A stretch of DNA of 64,000 nucleotides, from contig JABGXW010000091.1 of assembly GCA_018675575.1 (NCBI GenBank), positions 1-64,000 on the forward strand. Direction: 5' to 3'. Positions 36,154 through 44,661 of the stretch are shown one piece after another. Under the pieces are notes generated by a model. It saw only the letters and a list, made by a program, of their open reading frames with translations. It was not told the origin of the DNA and made no database searches. This DNA is from Bacteriovoracaceae bacterium. GTDB lineage: Bacteria > Bdellovibrionota > Bacteriovoracia > Bacteriovoracales > Bacteriovoracaceae. The position numbers and the translations under genes are program-made. Position 1 is the first letter of the stretch; each line of letters begins with the position of its first letter.

Positions 36154-36284
36154 CCCAAATTATAGGCGATTGAAAATTCCAAAACTATTGAAAAATCGAA
36201 CTAATATGGACTTACCTGCCTACTTTTACTGATAAATGAGGAATACCCTAAATATTTGGACTAAAGACGTCGATAATAAGAAAT

Positions 36285-39200
36285 ATGAAAATAATAAGGC
36301 CATTGCAAATAGTTTTAATATTAACTGCCCTTCAAATGGTGGGATGCCTTCCTGACAGCTTCACAAAGTTTGAAGAAGATCCACCTGTTTCTCAAGGAAG
36401 TGGTCCTCCACTTGGAAACGCTTTTGACCCAAGTATAGTAAATAGTCTTGAATTTCCAACTACATTTAGTTTTGTTGGTGATCCCTTACAAAACCAAAAC
36501 TATGCTTTTGAAGTTGGAGTCCAATTAAATGAAGTTGAATATGTAGCACCAGATATAGACGGCACATTGTCTGCCTTGTCTAATCCATCATCATCACAGG
36601 AACAAACTGACGAAGTTGACGCCATGGAGGTTCAATTTTATGTCTCTGTAACTTCTCCTAATCCTTTACCCCCAGGAATGGTCATTGATCAATTCGAAGG
36701 CTTTATTTCCGGAGCACCCACAGCAATATATTCTGAACCATTAACAGGGCTTCCCCGTCCTATAGACATCACGATGAGTTACAAATCATTGAATCTCACA
36801 AGACAATATTTAACGACAACTATTTTTATCGGAAGTTACGAGTTACCAAATCCTGATTTTATAATGAGCCAAAGTGATTATCTTATTTTAAATTTAGATG
36901 AGGCTGCCCCATATAATATGAATAATTTTGCAATTGGCGATCCTATTACAACGACGGATGACAGTGGACAGAGTTATGTTATCACATTTGTGGATACCAA
37001 TGATTCAAGATTATTTATAAAGAAAGCTAACCCAGTTGACCCCACTATTGAATTTAGAAAAGAAATGTTTATTGATGATGCGACTATTTTTATCGCTCCT
37101 GAACATAAGATTAAGACTGTAGAAAATATTTTTCCAGCAAGCACAACTATGAACATTAACTTAGTCCCAGGACCTAACAGTGCATCATTAGGTGCACCTA
37201 ATGGTGTAAGGTATTTCCTCAATGAAGAATTACCACCGACAATGACATTTGATTCTTTAACTGGAATTCTTTCAGGTTTTTTAGATGCCTCTCTTCCTAA
37301 AACAACGTTTATAGTAAGAGTTATTAACCCACTTTATCCAGAATTTCTTACTGTTACCGCATTTGATGAGCTTGATGATTGCAATAATGTGGGCAGTTGT
37401 TCTGAGACCACCTTTGATGGAGAAGTCTTGCAGCCTCCACAAGATGTTTCCATTTCTGATCAATTATTACTAGAGGTAAGTTCCACTGCAAATTTTGGAA
37501 TTGGAGACTTCATTACTTCAGATAGTTGTAACAGTAACAACCCTGCACCACTACCCGAAGGTTCAAAAGCCAGAGTCATTGGTGTATCCACAGTGGCCAT
37601 GAAAAACTATCTACTTGTTCAAATGATTGATGGCTGTAATTTTACAGGTGATTTTGATGTGGATGGAACTGCAACTGTTCCAACATTAATTGATAATCAA
37701 TTCCCTTTTGCTAGCCCCAAGGCCGTAGTTTATTCAGTAGTGCCCAATTCAATTTTATTAAATGTAGTAAATGGATCTCAATTTTCTCCTAACGATAGAA
37801 TTTCAACAGCAGCAGGTGCTCAAGGAATTGTCACTCTTGTAGACGTAAATAAGCTTTATGTGAGAGTCACTAGTCCCTCTCTACTAAATGTTTTTAACAC
37901 TCTTGATCCTATTGATAATGTGAATCCATTTGTTTTAGCAGAAACAACTATTACCTCCATAGTGGCCAATAGTCTTAATCTTAATTTTTTCGCCGCAGGT
38001 AATTTTATTCCTGGAGATTATGTGTCAACTGCCTCAGGCAATGTTGCTGAAATAGTAACTGTAGTAGGAACTAACTTTGATGTTATTTTAACGCAAGGAG
38101 AATTTGTTCCTGCACAATCAGTTGATGATGAGAATTTCTTTTTGGTAGCAGAGACAACCATTAACTACATTGCCTATAATCAAACATTTTATCTTAATAT
38201 TAATGAATATTATGATCTCAATGTTAAGTCTGGTTTAGGGGAAAGCGTAACTTATACCATTGAACCAAATGAACCTTCCGGCATGACTTTTGATGCGAAT
38301 TCAGGTAAATTATTTGGTACTCCAGATGCAAGACAGGATCTGACAACTTATACATTATCAGCGACAAATGCTGCAGGAACAACATCTTATCAATTTAAGT
38401 TACAAGTTTTTGATTCTTTTAAACTAACCGTAACAACCGATGCTGATTCTTTTATTTTACATAAAGCAGGACAAGGTAACTCAATTAAGCCTTGCCAAGT
38501 CACAAGAAAACAAATGAATAGCAATTCACAAGAAGCTAAAGATATTGAATGTTATTTAGATGCTGGTGAAGATGAACTTTTTTATAAAGAACTTGACCTT
38601 AAAATCGAACTTGGTGAATCTCTATGTCAATTTGTTAGACATACACCCTATACATTCTATAGATTCCCACCTGTTCAAAGGGGTATAGCTCCCGTTTATG
38701 AACATACGATTGCTGGCGGCGACAATATAACTACCTGTAGAAATGCAGGAGCAGGAGCCCCTAATGCTGCTTTTACAACTGATGCACTTGGGGGGACTCC
38801 AGCTGGAAATGGAATTGAGGCCCAGTCAGTATGTAAATCTGAATATGAAGGTGGAGACTACACTGACATAGAAGAATGGGCGACAGCTGGCCTAGGCGCC
38901 CTCTACGAAACATTTGACAAACCAAATTGTGATCAAAGTGAATTTCAAACGATACAACGAGAGTGGAGCAAAGTTGACTTTGAGTGTACTGTCCCTGCAC
39001 AAGATGAAGCTTCTTGCGTTACAGCTCTCGGAACCCATAATAATCCCGACGCACCTGGATTCGGCGGTCAAGTCGCACCAGACAGAATGGATGATTGTCA
39101 TACTCCAATTACTGGCGCTTCTGTCCCTGTTGACTGTGGAGGAGATATCGGATTTTGTGTTGGTACGGCCTTCAAAGATTACGAAGGTGATGCTGATTTG

Positions 39201-39830
39201 ATGCAAGGACCGACGACTCAAATAAGTGCTATACCTTCAACCGAAACAAACATTTCCTATCTCTACACTGCCCCTAATGTCAGTCCCTACAGAGGATATA
39301 CAGCTTTTAGAAGTAATCTCTCTGTGGCAAATTACCCCAGAGGTGCCAGTTGTACCATTAATCAATATAAAATGAATACTGTAGATAGTTATGTTACTCC
39401 AACTGCAGGCTACCTGCTAGAGGCCAAAACCCCGCAAATTTTTCCTAATAACAATTACTTAAATAGCGGAACTAGTGGTACAAACCCCTTGTACACTTAT
39501 GTTTGTACTGACGGCTCGGGGACACCAAAAGCAAGAATCCAATTATATGTAAGAGAGTGGGATGATGAGTTTTCATCTCAAAGTAGTATTGACTTTGCAT
39601 TGCCACCTGGACCTGGAGCTGGTACTCCTTTAGATTTAATGGATGCTTCAGCAGCACTTGATAGTTTTGGAATGCCCATAAACGAGATCAAAGACCAATA
39701 TGATTATAATTTGGTTACAGGAGATTCATGTACTGTCGGTGGCTCAGCTTTCAATTTCGATAATTCTAGTACTTTCACACTTTATCCAGAAGGCTTAGGA
39801 CATGATGGATTTCCACTCTGGAAATTTTAA
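36285..39830 (+). CDS. Large lipoprotein with He_PIG-like domains and internal repeats
   Basis: A signal peptide ends in a lipobox (MVGC, C21), so the 1181-residue protein should be lipid-anchored, most likely on the outer membrane. Three segments look like He_PIG putative-Ig domains with the P-x-G/T-M-x-x-D-x-x-x-G-x-x-x-G pattern (~115-185, ~285-355, ~635-710). Between them a ~70-residue unit with L-x-L-N...G-D-x-I-S/T-T-x-x-G recurs about four times (~198-275, 392-470, 488-555, 562-630). The C-terminal ~450 residues are cysteine-rich without repeats. It may be a cell-surface adhesin or matrix protein. Apparently a single-gene unit. Confidence 0.8.
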   Translation: MKIIRPLQIVLILTALQMVGCLPDSFTKFEEDPPVSQGSGPPLGNAFDPSIVNSLEFPTTFSFVGDPLQNQNYAFEVGVQLNEVEYVAPDIDGTLSALSNPSSSQEQTDEVDAMEVQFYVSVTSPNPLPPGMVIDQFEGFISGAPTAIYSEPLTGLPRPIDITMSYKSLNLTRQYLTTTIFIGSYELPNPDFIMSQSDYLILNLDEAAPYNMNNFAIGDPITTTDDSGQSYVITFVDTNDSRLFIKKANPVDPTIEFRKEMFIDDATIFIAPEHKIKTVENIFPASTTMNINLVPGPNSASLGAPNGVRYFLNEELPPTMTFDSLTGILSGFLDASLPKTTFIVRVINPLYPEFLTVTAFDELDDCNNVGSCSETTFDGEVLQPPQDVSISDQLLLEVSSTANFGIGDFITSDSCNSNNPAPLPEGSKARVIGVSTVAMKNYLLVQMIDGCNFTGDFDVDGTATVPTLIDNQFPFASPKAVVYSVVPNSILLNVVNGSQFSPNDRISTAAGAQGIVTLVDVNKLYVRVTSPSLLNVFNTLDPIDNVNPFVLAETTITSIVANSLNLNFFAAGNFIPGDYVSTASGNVAEIVTVVGTNFDVILTQGEFVPAQSVDDENFFLVAETTINYIAYNQTFYLNINEYYDLNVKSGLGESVTYTIEPNEPSGMTFDANSGKLFGTPDARQDLTTYTLSATNAAGTTSYQFKLQVFDSFKLTVTTDADSFILHKAGQGNSIKPCQVTRKQMNSNSQEAKDIECYLDAGEDELFYKELDLKIELGESLCQFVRHTPYTFYRFPPVQRGIAPVYEHTIAGGDNITTCRNAGAGAPNAAFTTDALGGTPAGNGIEAQSVCKSEYEGGDYTDIEEWATAGLGALYETFDKPNCDQSEFQTIQREWSKVDFECTVPAQDEASCVTALGTHNNPDAPGFGGQVAPDRMDDCHTPITGASVPVDCGGDIGFCVGTAFKDYEGDADLMQGPTTQISAIPSTETNISYLYTAPNVSPYRGYTAFRSNLSVANYPRGASCTINQYKMNTVDSYVTPTAGYLLEAKTPQIFPNNNYLNSGTSGTNPLYTYVCTDGSGTPKARIQLYVREWDDEFSSQSSIDFALPPGPGAGTPLDLMDASAALDSFGMPINEIKDQYDYNLVTGDSCTVGGSAFNFDNSSTFTLYPEGLGHDGFPLWKF

Positions 39831-41203
39831 ATAAGCCTACCAACTAAATCATAATCTAAGACTTCGGTGATCTCAATATTAACGAGATCACCCTGCTTTA
39901 GAATTTTTCCGTCCGTATCATTAATTAAGACTTTTCCATCAATATCTGGAGCTTGTCCAAAATGTCGCCCCTGTAATAAGAGGTCTGTATCATCATGGTA
40001 TCCTTCCACTAAGACTTTCAATCTTCTTCCAACAAATTTCTGATTTAATTTTTCTGAAATTTCTTTTTGAGTATTATGAAGTCTATCAAATCTTTCATCA
40101 ATGATTTCTTGATCGACTTTATCGTTTAAATTAAAAGCAGGAGTTCCCTCTTCATCTGAATAGCGAAAAATACCAAGATGATTAAATTCTGCAGTCGAGA
40201 CTCCCTCTAAAAGCGTCAGAAAGTCTTCTTCTGTTTCTCCTGGGAAGCCCACAATAATAGAAGTTCTTAGGACAATTTGGGGTATTTTTTCTCTTAACCG
40301 CAGAACTTTTCCTAAAATTTCTTCACCTGTAATTTTTCTATTCATTCTCTTAAGGACTGAATTACTAAAGTGCTGAACTGGCATATCGAGATAATCACAA
40401 ATCTTTTTAGATGTTTTCATTTTCTCCATGACTTCTTCTGTTAATTCATCGGGGTAAAAATAGAAAAGTCTAATCCAGTCAATAGATTCTATTTCTTCAA
40501 GACTCGATAATAAATAAAAAAGGTTATGTTCTTTTTCAAGATCAACACCATAATCAGAAAGATCTTGAGAAATAAGATTCAACTCCCTTACTCCTGTCTT
40601 AGATAATTGTTTGGCCTCTTCAACTAATGATTCCACTTTCCTTGAACGAAGTTTTCCCCTTAACGCCGGAATGATACAAAATGTACAATTTCTATTACAG
40701 CCTTCAGATATTTTTAACCAGGCCATATAAAATGGAGATGTATTAAGTCTTGGATCAAATTCAGTATGGATAAACTTTGGAATTTCAACAAAAGATTTCG
40801 ATTCTAATTTTCCATCCTCAAAGGCCTTAAGCAGTTTTACGATTTTATTATATTCTCCAGTTCCAATAATCAGATCAACTTCAGGCATCTCATCTTCTAA
40901 TTGATCAGAATATCTCTGGGCCATACAACCTGTTACCACCAAGGCCTGGCACATTCCATTTTCTGGATCTTTATAATCAGCTAATTCTAAAATAGTATCA
41001 ATTGATTCTTGCTTGGCCGCATCGATAAAAGAACAGGTGTTCACGATGATCACTGAAGCTTTTTCTGGCATTCTTGCTATTTCAAATCCATCAAGCCCCA
41101 TATGCCCTAACATTACCTGCGAATCAACAAGGTTTTTTGAGCAACCTAGTGAAGTGAAATAAACTGTTCTATTTTTAAGTGGCTGAACTTCAGAAGTGAG
41201 CAT
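39827..41203 (-). CDS. rimO: Ribosomal protein S12 methylthiotransferase RimO
   Basis: RimO adds a methylthio group to an aspartate of ribosomal protein S12. N-terminal cluster cysteines lie in SLGCSKNLVDSQ, VNTCSFIDAA and TGCMAQRY. The radical-SAM motif is SEGCNRNCTFC. The C-terminal TRAM domain follows (~390-458). Start: the ATG at 41203 has AAGGA seven bases upstream; a farther ATG (41269) would add 22 unlike residues. Resulting length is 458. A 9-bp inverted repeat lies 66-98 bases before this start. The 3' end overlaps the lipoprotein stop by four bases. Confidence 0.94.
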   Translation of the reverse strand: MLTSEVQPLKNRTVYFTSLGCSKNLVDSQVMLGHMGLDGFEIARMPEKASVIIVNTCSFIDAAKQESIDTILELADYKDPENGMCQALVVTGCMAQRYSDQLEDEMPEVDLIIGTGEYNKIVKLLKAFEDGKLESKSFVEIPKFIHTEFDPRLNTSPFYMAWLKISEGCNRNCTFCIIPALRGKLRSRKVESLVEEAKQLSKTGVRELNLISQDLSDYGVDLEKEHNLFYLLSSLEEIESIDWIRLFYFYPDELTEEVMEKMKTSKKICDYLDMPVQHFSNSVLKRMNRKITGEEILGKVLRLREKIPQIVLRTSIIVGFPGETEEDFLTLLEGVSTAEFNHLGIFRYSDEEGTPAFNLNDKVDQEIIDERFDRLHNTQKEISEKLNQKFVGRRLKVLVEGYHDDTDLLLQGRHFGQAPDIDGKVLINDTDGKILKQGDLVNIEITEVLDYDLVGRLI

Positions 41204-41280
41204 AAAAAGGTCCTTATAGGGTATTTTAACTAATTTCTTATAAAATGGTCTTATGCCATACGACAACATTATGCAAAAAT

Positions 41281-41301
41281 ATAGTGGTAGATTACCACTA
41301 T
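41281..41301. repeat. 9-bp inverted repeat in the rimO/transglycosylase gap
   Basis: ATAGTGGTA (41281-41289), a three-base spacer, and TACCACTAT (41293-41301). Read leftward, it is followed by ATTTTTG, so it could be an attenuator in the rimO leader. Read as DNA it could be an operator between the two divergent genes. Confidence 0.5.
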
Positions 41302-41335
41302 TTACATGTCTCCCAGTCTCGACGACAATCTTTTT

Positions 41336-43438
41336 ATGACAAATAATTTTACAAGACTATTAATAACGACATTTTCCTTATCCATAATGGGCTGTTCCTC
41401 GGCAATCATACAAGCTCCTCCTAGTAGAGACTTCGTAGAACAAACACATAAGGCCCTGGAATTATTAGTAGGGACTGGCTTTTCAACAAGGAAGCTCACG
41501 CTTGAACAAAAATGGGCGCAAACATATCTAACAGGCATGTCCTATAAAAAGAAAGACCAGGCCTCCATGGCCTGTGAAACTTTCCGTTCTCTTATCCCGC
41601 TAGAATTTCCATTAGAGGGTTTGCTACAAATGAAGATTCTTGAAACCTGTCCCTTTTCAATAGATGAATTTAAAGACAAACTAGAGCAAACAGCTGATCT
41701 CATAAGAAATTATTCCAAAGAGGCGTTTTACAATATAGCTTTAAAAAAATCTCAAGAATATAAAACCCATAATGCCGAGTCTTCTTATTGGGGCAAACTT
41801 GCAGCTTTCGAAAAAACCAATGAGGCCAAAGTCACATTCATAGAAAATGGATTAAAGCTATCTACAGATAGTCATCTTTCCAAACAACTCAAAAAAAGAC
41901 TTCATCATTATGCTCCAAGATTTATCAAGGAACCTAAAAGAAACGAATGGTATAAAGTTGCCCGGGATTTTGAACGAGTTAGAAACTTTACTCCTGCAAG
42001 GGATTATTATCAAAAAATAATTGATTCAACAGAAACAAAATACCAAGACAAAGTAAAGGCCCATTGGCGCCTTGCAATGAGTTTTAAAGTAGGAAGAAAT
42101 AAGGATGCCTACACCACGTCTTTGGTCGACATGACAAAATGGCTTAAAAAACTTCTTTATAAAAACCCAAAAAACGAACGTTACGCAGAAGACTTTTTTA
42201 AATATCAGATTTTAGTGGCCCGCTCTTACTGGACATTACAAAATTCTAAAAAGGCGATGATCATCCTTGACCAAATAGCTAAGTATCCCCAAGTAAAAGG
42301 TGATCATCTCGCAAATATACTCTGGTTAAAGGGTTCCATTTATTTAGAATGGAAAAAATACGACGATGCTATTATTCAATTTAAAAAAGCATTCGATGTC
42401 AAAATTACAGATAATTCTTTAGGACTCAGAATCTCATGGAGTCTTCCTTGGGCCTTTTATTCCAAGAAAAAGTTCCCATTAGCGATTCATTACTTCGAAA
42501 AGGCAATAAGCCGAATCGATGATGAATTTGATAAAGTTAAGTATAAGTTTTGGTTAGCAAAATCATATCAAAAAATGAAAAAATCGAATCAAGCAAAAGA
42601 GCTTTATACAGATATCATCCAAAATTCAAAGTATGGCTATTATGGAATCCTTTCTCATAATGAACTAGATCAACCTTTTGACATTATGAAAGTAAAAAAG
42701 TATGCAAAAACCTTAGACAATGAATTGAGTTGGCTAATTGTTCTTGATGAACACGAACTTGCAAAAAGCTACCTAAAAGAAAAAAGAAAAAAGTACAAGG
42801 CAAAAAACTTCATTGGCCATTTACCCTATTATTTAGAAATTAAAGATTACCATCAAGCTATGGCAGTTTATTTTTCCCTTCCCTCTGCCATCAGACATCA
42901 GTTAAAAAATACTTACGACGGTGTAATCTTTCCAATGCCATTTCTAAAGGAGGTAAAAGAAGCTTCTGAAAAGTTTAAGATAAGCAGCTCTTTTATCTAT
43001 TCTATTATGAGACAGGAATCAGCTTTTGATCCTGAGGCTAGATCATGGGCCGATGCCTTCGGTTTATTACAGCTACTTCCAAAGCTTGCAAAAGACCTCA
43101 GTAAGCGAGCAGGAGTGAAAGTAGCTTCTTACACTGATCTTTATAATCCTGATACCAATATAAAGCTTGGAGCTAGGCATTTAAAAGATCTTCAAGTTAA
43201 GAAGAAAAATAAGTTTGTACTTTATGTTTCTTCTTATAATGCTTCAGAAAGGGCCGTTTCACATTGGATTAAAACGAGATTCAAGGGCGATTACTTGGAG
43301 TTTATTGAGAGAATTCCATACAAAGAAACAAGAAATTATGTGAAGCTTGTACTTCGTAATTATATTAATTATCGTCGAAGTCTTTCTGATAAGACTTTTT
43401 ACTTTCCAAATAAGTTTTTTACAAAGCCTCTTAAATAG
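41336..43438 (+). CDS. Lipoprotein lytic transglycosylase (Slt70-like) with TPR-like helices
   Basis: A murein-cleaving enzyme of 700 residues from the preferred ATG at 41336. This start gives the lipoprotein signal MTNNFTRLLITTFSLSIMGC; the upstream ATG at 41306 would add an acidic tail before it. The long middle is helical with TPR-like pairs (YRNxY-type repeats, KxKYKFWLAKSYQKM). The C-terminal ~150 residues are the SLT domain with the catalytic glutamate in MRQESAFDPEARSWADAFGLLQLLP and the later YNASERAVSHW. It would be anchored on the outer membrane and act on peptidoglycan. For a predator, remodelling of prey or its own wall is plausible. Confidence 0.87.
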   Translation: MTNNFTRLLITTFSLSIMGCSSAIIQAPPSRDFVEQTHKALELLVGTGFSTRKLTLEQKWAQTYLTGMSYKKKDQASMACETFRSLIPLEFPLEGLLQMKILETCPFSIDEFKDKLEQTADLIRNYSKEAFYNIALKKSQEYKTHNAESSYWGKLAAFEKTNEAKVTFIENGLKLSTDSHLSKQLKKRLHHYAPRFIKEPKRNEWYKVARDFERVRNFTPARDYYQKIIDSTETKYQDKVKAHWRLAMSFKVGRNKDAYTTSLVDMTKWLKKLLYKNPKNERYAEDFFKYQILVARSYWTLQNSKKAMIILDQIAKYPQVKGDHLANILWLKGSIYLEWKKYDDAIIQFKKAFDVKITDNSLGLRISWSLPWAFYSKKKFPLAIHYFEKAISRIDDEFDKVKYKFWLAKSYQKMKKSNQAKELYTDIIQNSKYGYYGILSHNELDQPFDIMKVKKYAKTLDNELSWLIVLDEHELAKSYLKEKRKKYKAKNFIGHLPYYLEIKDYHQAMAVYFSLPSAIRHQLKNTYDGVIFPMPFLKEVKEASEKFKISSSFIYSIMRQESAFDPEARSWADAFGLLQLLPKLAKDLSKRAGVKVASYTDLYNPDTNIKLGARHLKDLQVKKKNKFVLYVSSYNASERAVSHWIKTRFKGDYLEFIERIPYKETRNYVKLVLRNYINYRRSLSDKTFYFPNKFFTKPLK

Positions 43439-43443
43439 CAAGA

Positions 43444-44058
43444 TTAGTGATTAACACGAGTATTTTTAGGGGCCTTAAAGACAAAATAACCCTTTTTAAA
43501 AGGGAGATTAACCTTGATCGATGTAAAGTCCATTTTAATCTTATGATGATCTGAATAAGTCATAAGTATCTTTGACAAAGAACTAAAATTTCTATTCTTA
43601 CCAGTAAATATAAAATGGGCTTCGATGATATCTAATTCTTTAATCATTTTTTTAGAAAATTTAATTGTACTCATTTTCCCCTTATTAATGACCTTATAGA
43701 GCTTGTTAGACTTAAGACCATTTCTCAAACTATCAAAAAACTTATGGAGTCCATTTTTTTTAGATTTTCTAACAGACAAAGTTCCAGGCTCTCCCTCCAT
43801 AAAAGGAGCTGTGTAGTACCAAGATGTTTTATTGTTTGAAACATAAATTAGCTTATCGGGCTTATCTATTTCGAAACGGATTTTACTGGGGTAAGCATAT
43901 TCAATCACGCCATGACTTTTTCTTTTTTTACCTTTTAATGCTGATTTATATTCTTGAGTAAATTTTGTCATAAATGTTTTTGGAAGAAATGTAGATTTGG
44001 CAGACACTAAATTTGAATAAGTAAATACTATAAAAATCAGTAAACGGCATGTCTTCAT
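43444..44058 (-). CDS. lolA: LolA-like outer-membrane lipoprotein carrier protein
   Basis: A signal peptide (about 20 residues, ending VSA) precedes a LolA-type fold. Family features are FTQEYKSALKGKKRKSHGVIEYAYPSKIRFEI and KLIYVSNNKTSWYYTAPF. LolA ferries lipoproteins across the periplasm to the outer membrane. The ATG at 44058 has GGAGG six bases upstream; the longer TTG start at 44070 would put the ribosome site inside the gene. Mature length is near 185. LolB was not found here. Confidence 0.82.
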   Translation of the reverse strand: MKTCRLLIFIVFTYSNLVSAKSTFLPKTFMTKFTQEYKSALKGKKRKSHGVIEYAYPSKIRFEIDKPDKLIYVSNNKTSWYYTAPFMEGEPGTLSVRKSKKNGLHKFFDSLRNGLKSNKLYKVINKGKMSTIKFSKKMIKELDIIEAHFIFTGKNRNFSSLSKILMTYSDHHKIKMDFTSIKVNLPFKKGYFVFKAPKNTRVNH

Positions 44059-44262
44059 ATGATCCTCCAATGAGTCACAGAATTTAAGGACTTAAATATT
44101 CTAGCACTGAAATATCTGAAATCCCTTATTAATTGATTTTAATACCCCTGGGTGCCGCGGCGCAATAACTATAAATTTTTCCCTAATGGAAATACCCGTT
44201 TTTATTATGTTTGCACTATGTTTTAACTTATAAAAGTTTAATTAGTACACCTTGGAGTCATG

Positions 44263-44661
44263 ATGAAGCAAATTCTTTTAACACTTCTATTTATCTTTTC
44301 AGCACAAAATAGCTACGCCTGTCCAGAACTCAACGACGTCGATCTAGCTAACGGTGATGGCCCATGGATGCATGAGGAAATAGATTTTTACGATATTCAA
44401 TTAACAAAAGAAGAGTTCGTTAAAATACCTAATTTTGATTTTTTTGAATATGAGAAATGCAAAAATGCACTCTACGTTAAAGTTGTTCGCTCTAAAAAAA
44501 CTGGCAGAGTTTTTAATGCTGTTATGACAAATGAAGATCATTGTGACGGTGGGAATTCATATGGTGCTTTATTTAATAGCGATATGAAAACTTTTTTAGG
44601 CGACATTAGAGACTCTTATATCTCATGCCATCTGCCTACCAGAAAAATTGATTTATTCTAA
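44263..44661 (+). CDS. Small exported protein of unknown function
   Basis: An exported 132-residue protein: signal peptide ending NSYA, then a mature part with paired cysteines (CPEL, YEKCKNA, DHCDGG, SCHLP), consistent with disulphides in the periplasm. The ATG at 44263 is five bases after GGAG; an ATG three bases earlier is too close to it. It converges with smc, overlapping by four bases. No family recognised. Confidence 0.6.
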   Translation: MKQILLTLLFIFSAQNSYACPELNDVDLANGDGPWMHEEIDFYDIQLTKEEFVKIPNFDFFEYEKCKNALYVKVVRSKKTGRVFNAVMTNEDHCDGGNSYGALFNSDMKTFLGDIRDSYISCHLPTRKIDLF

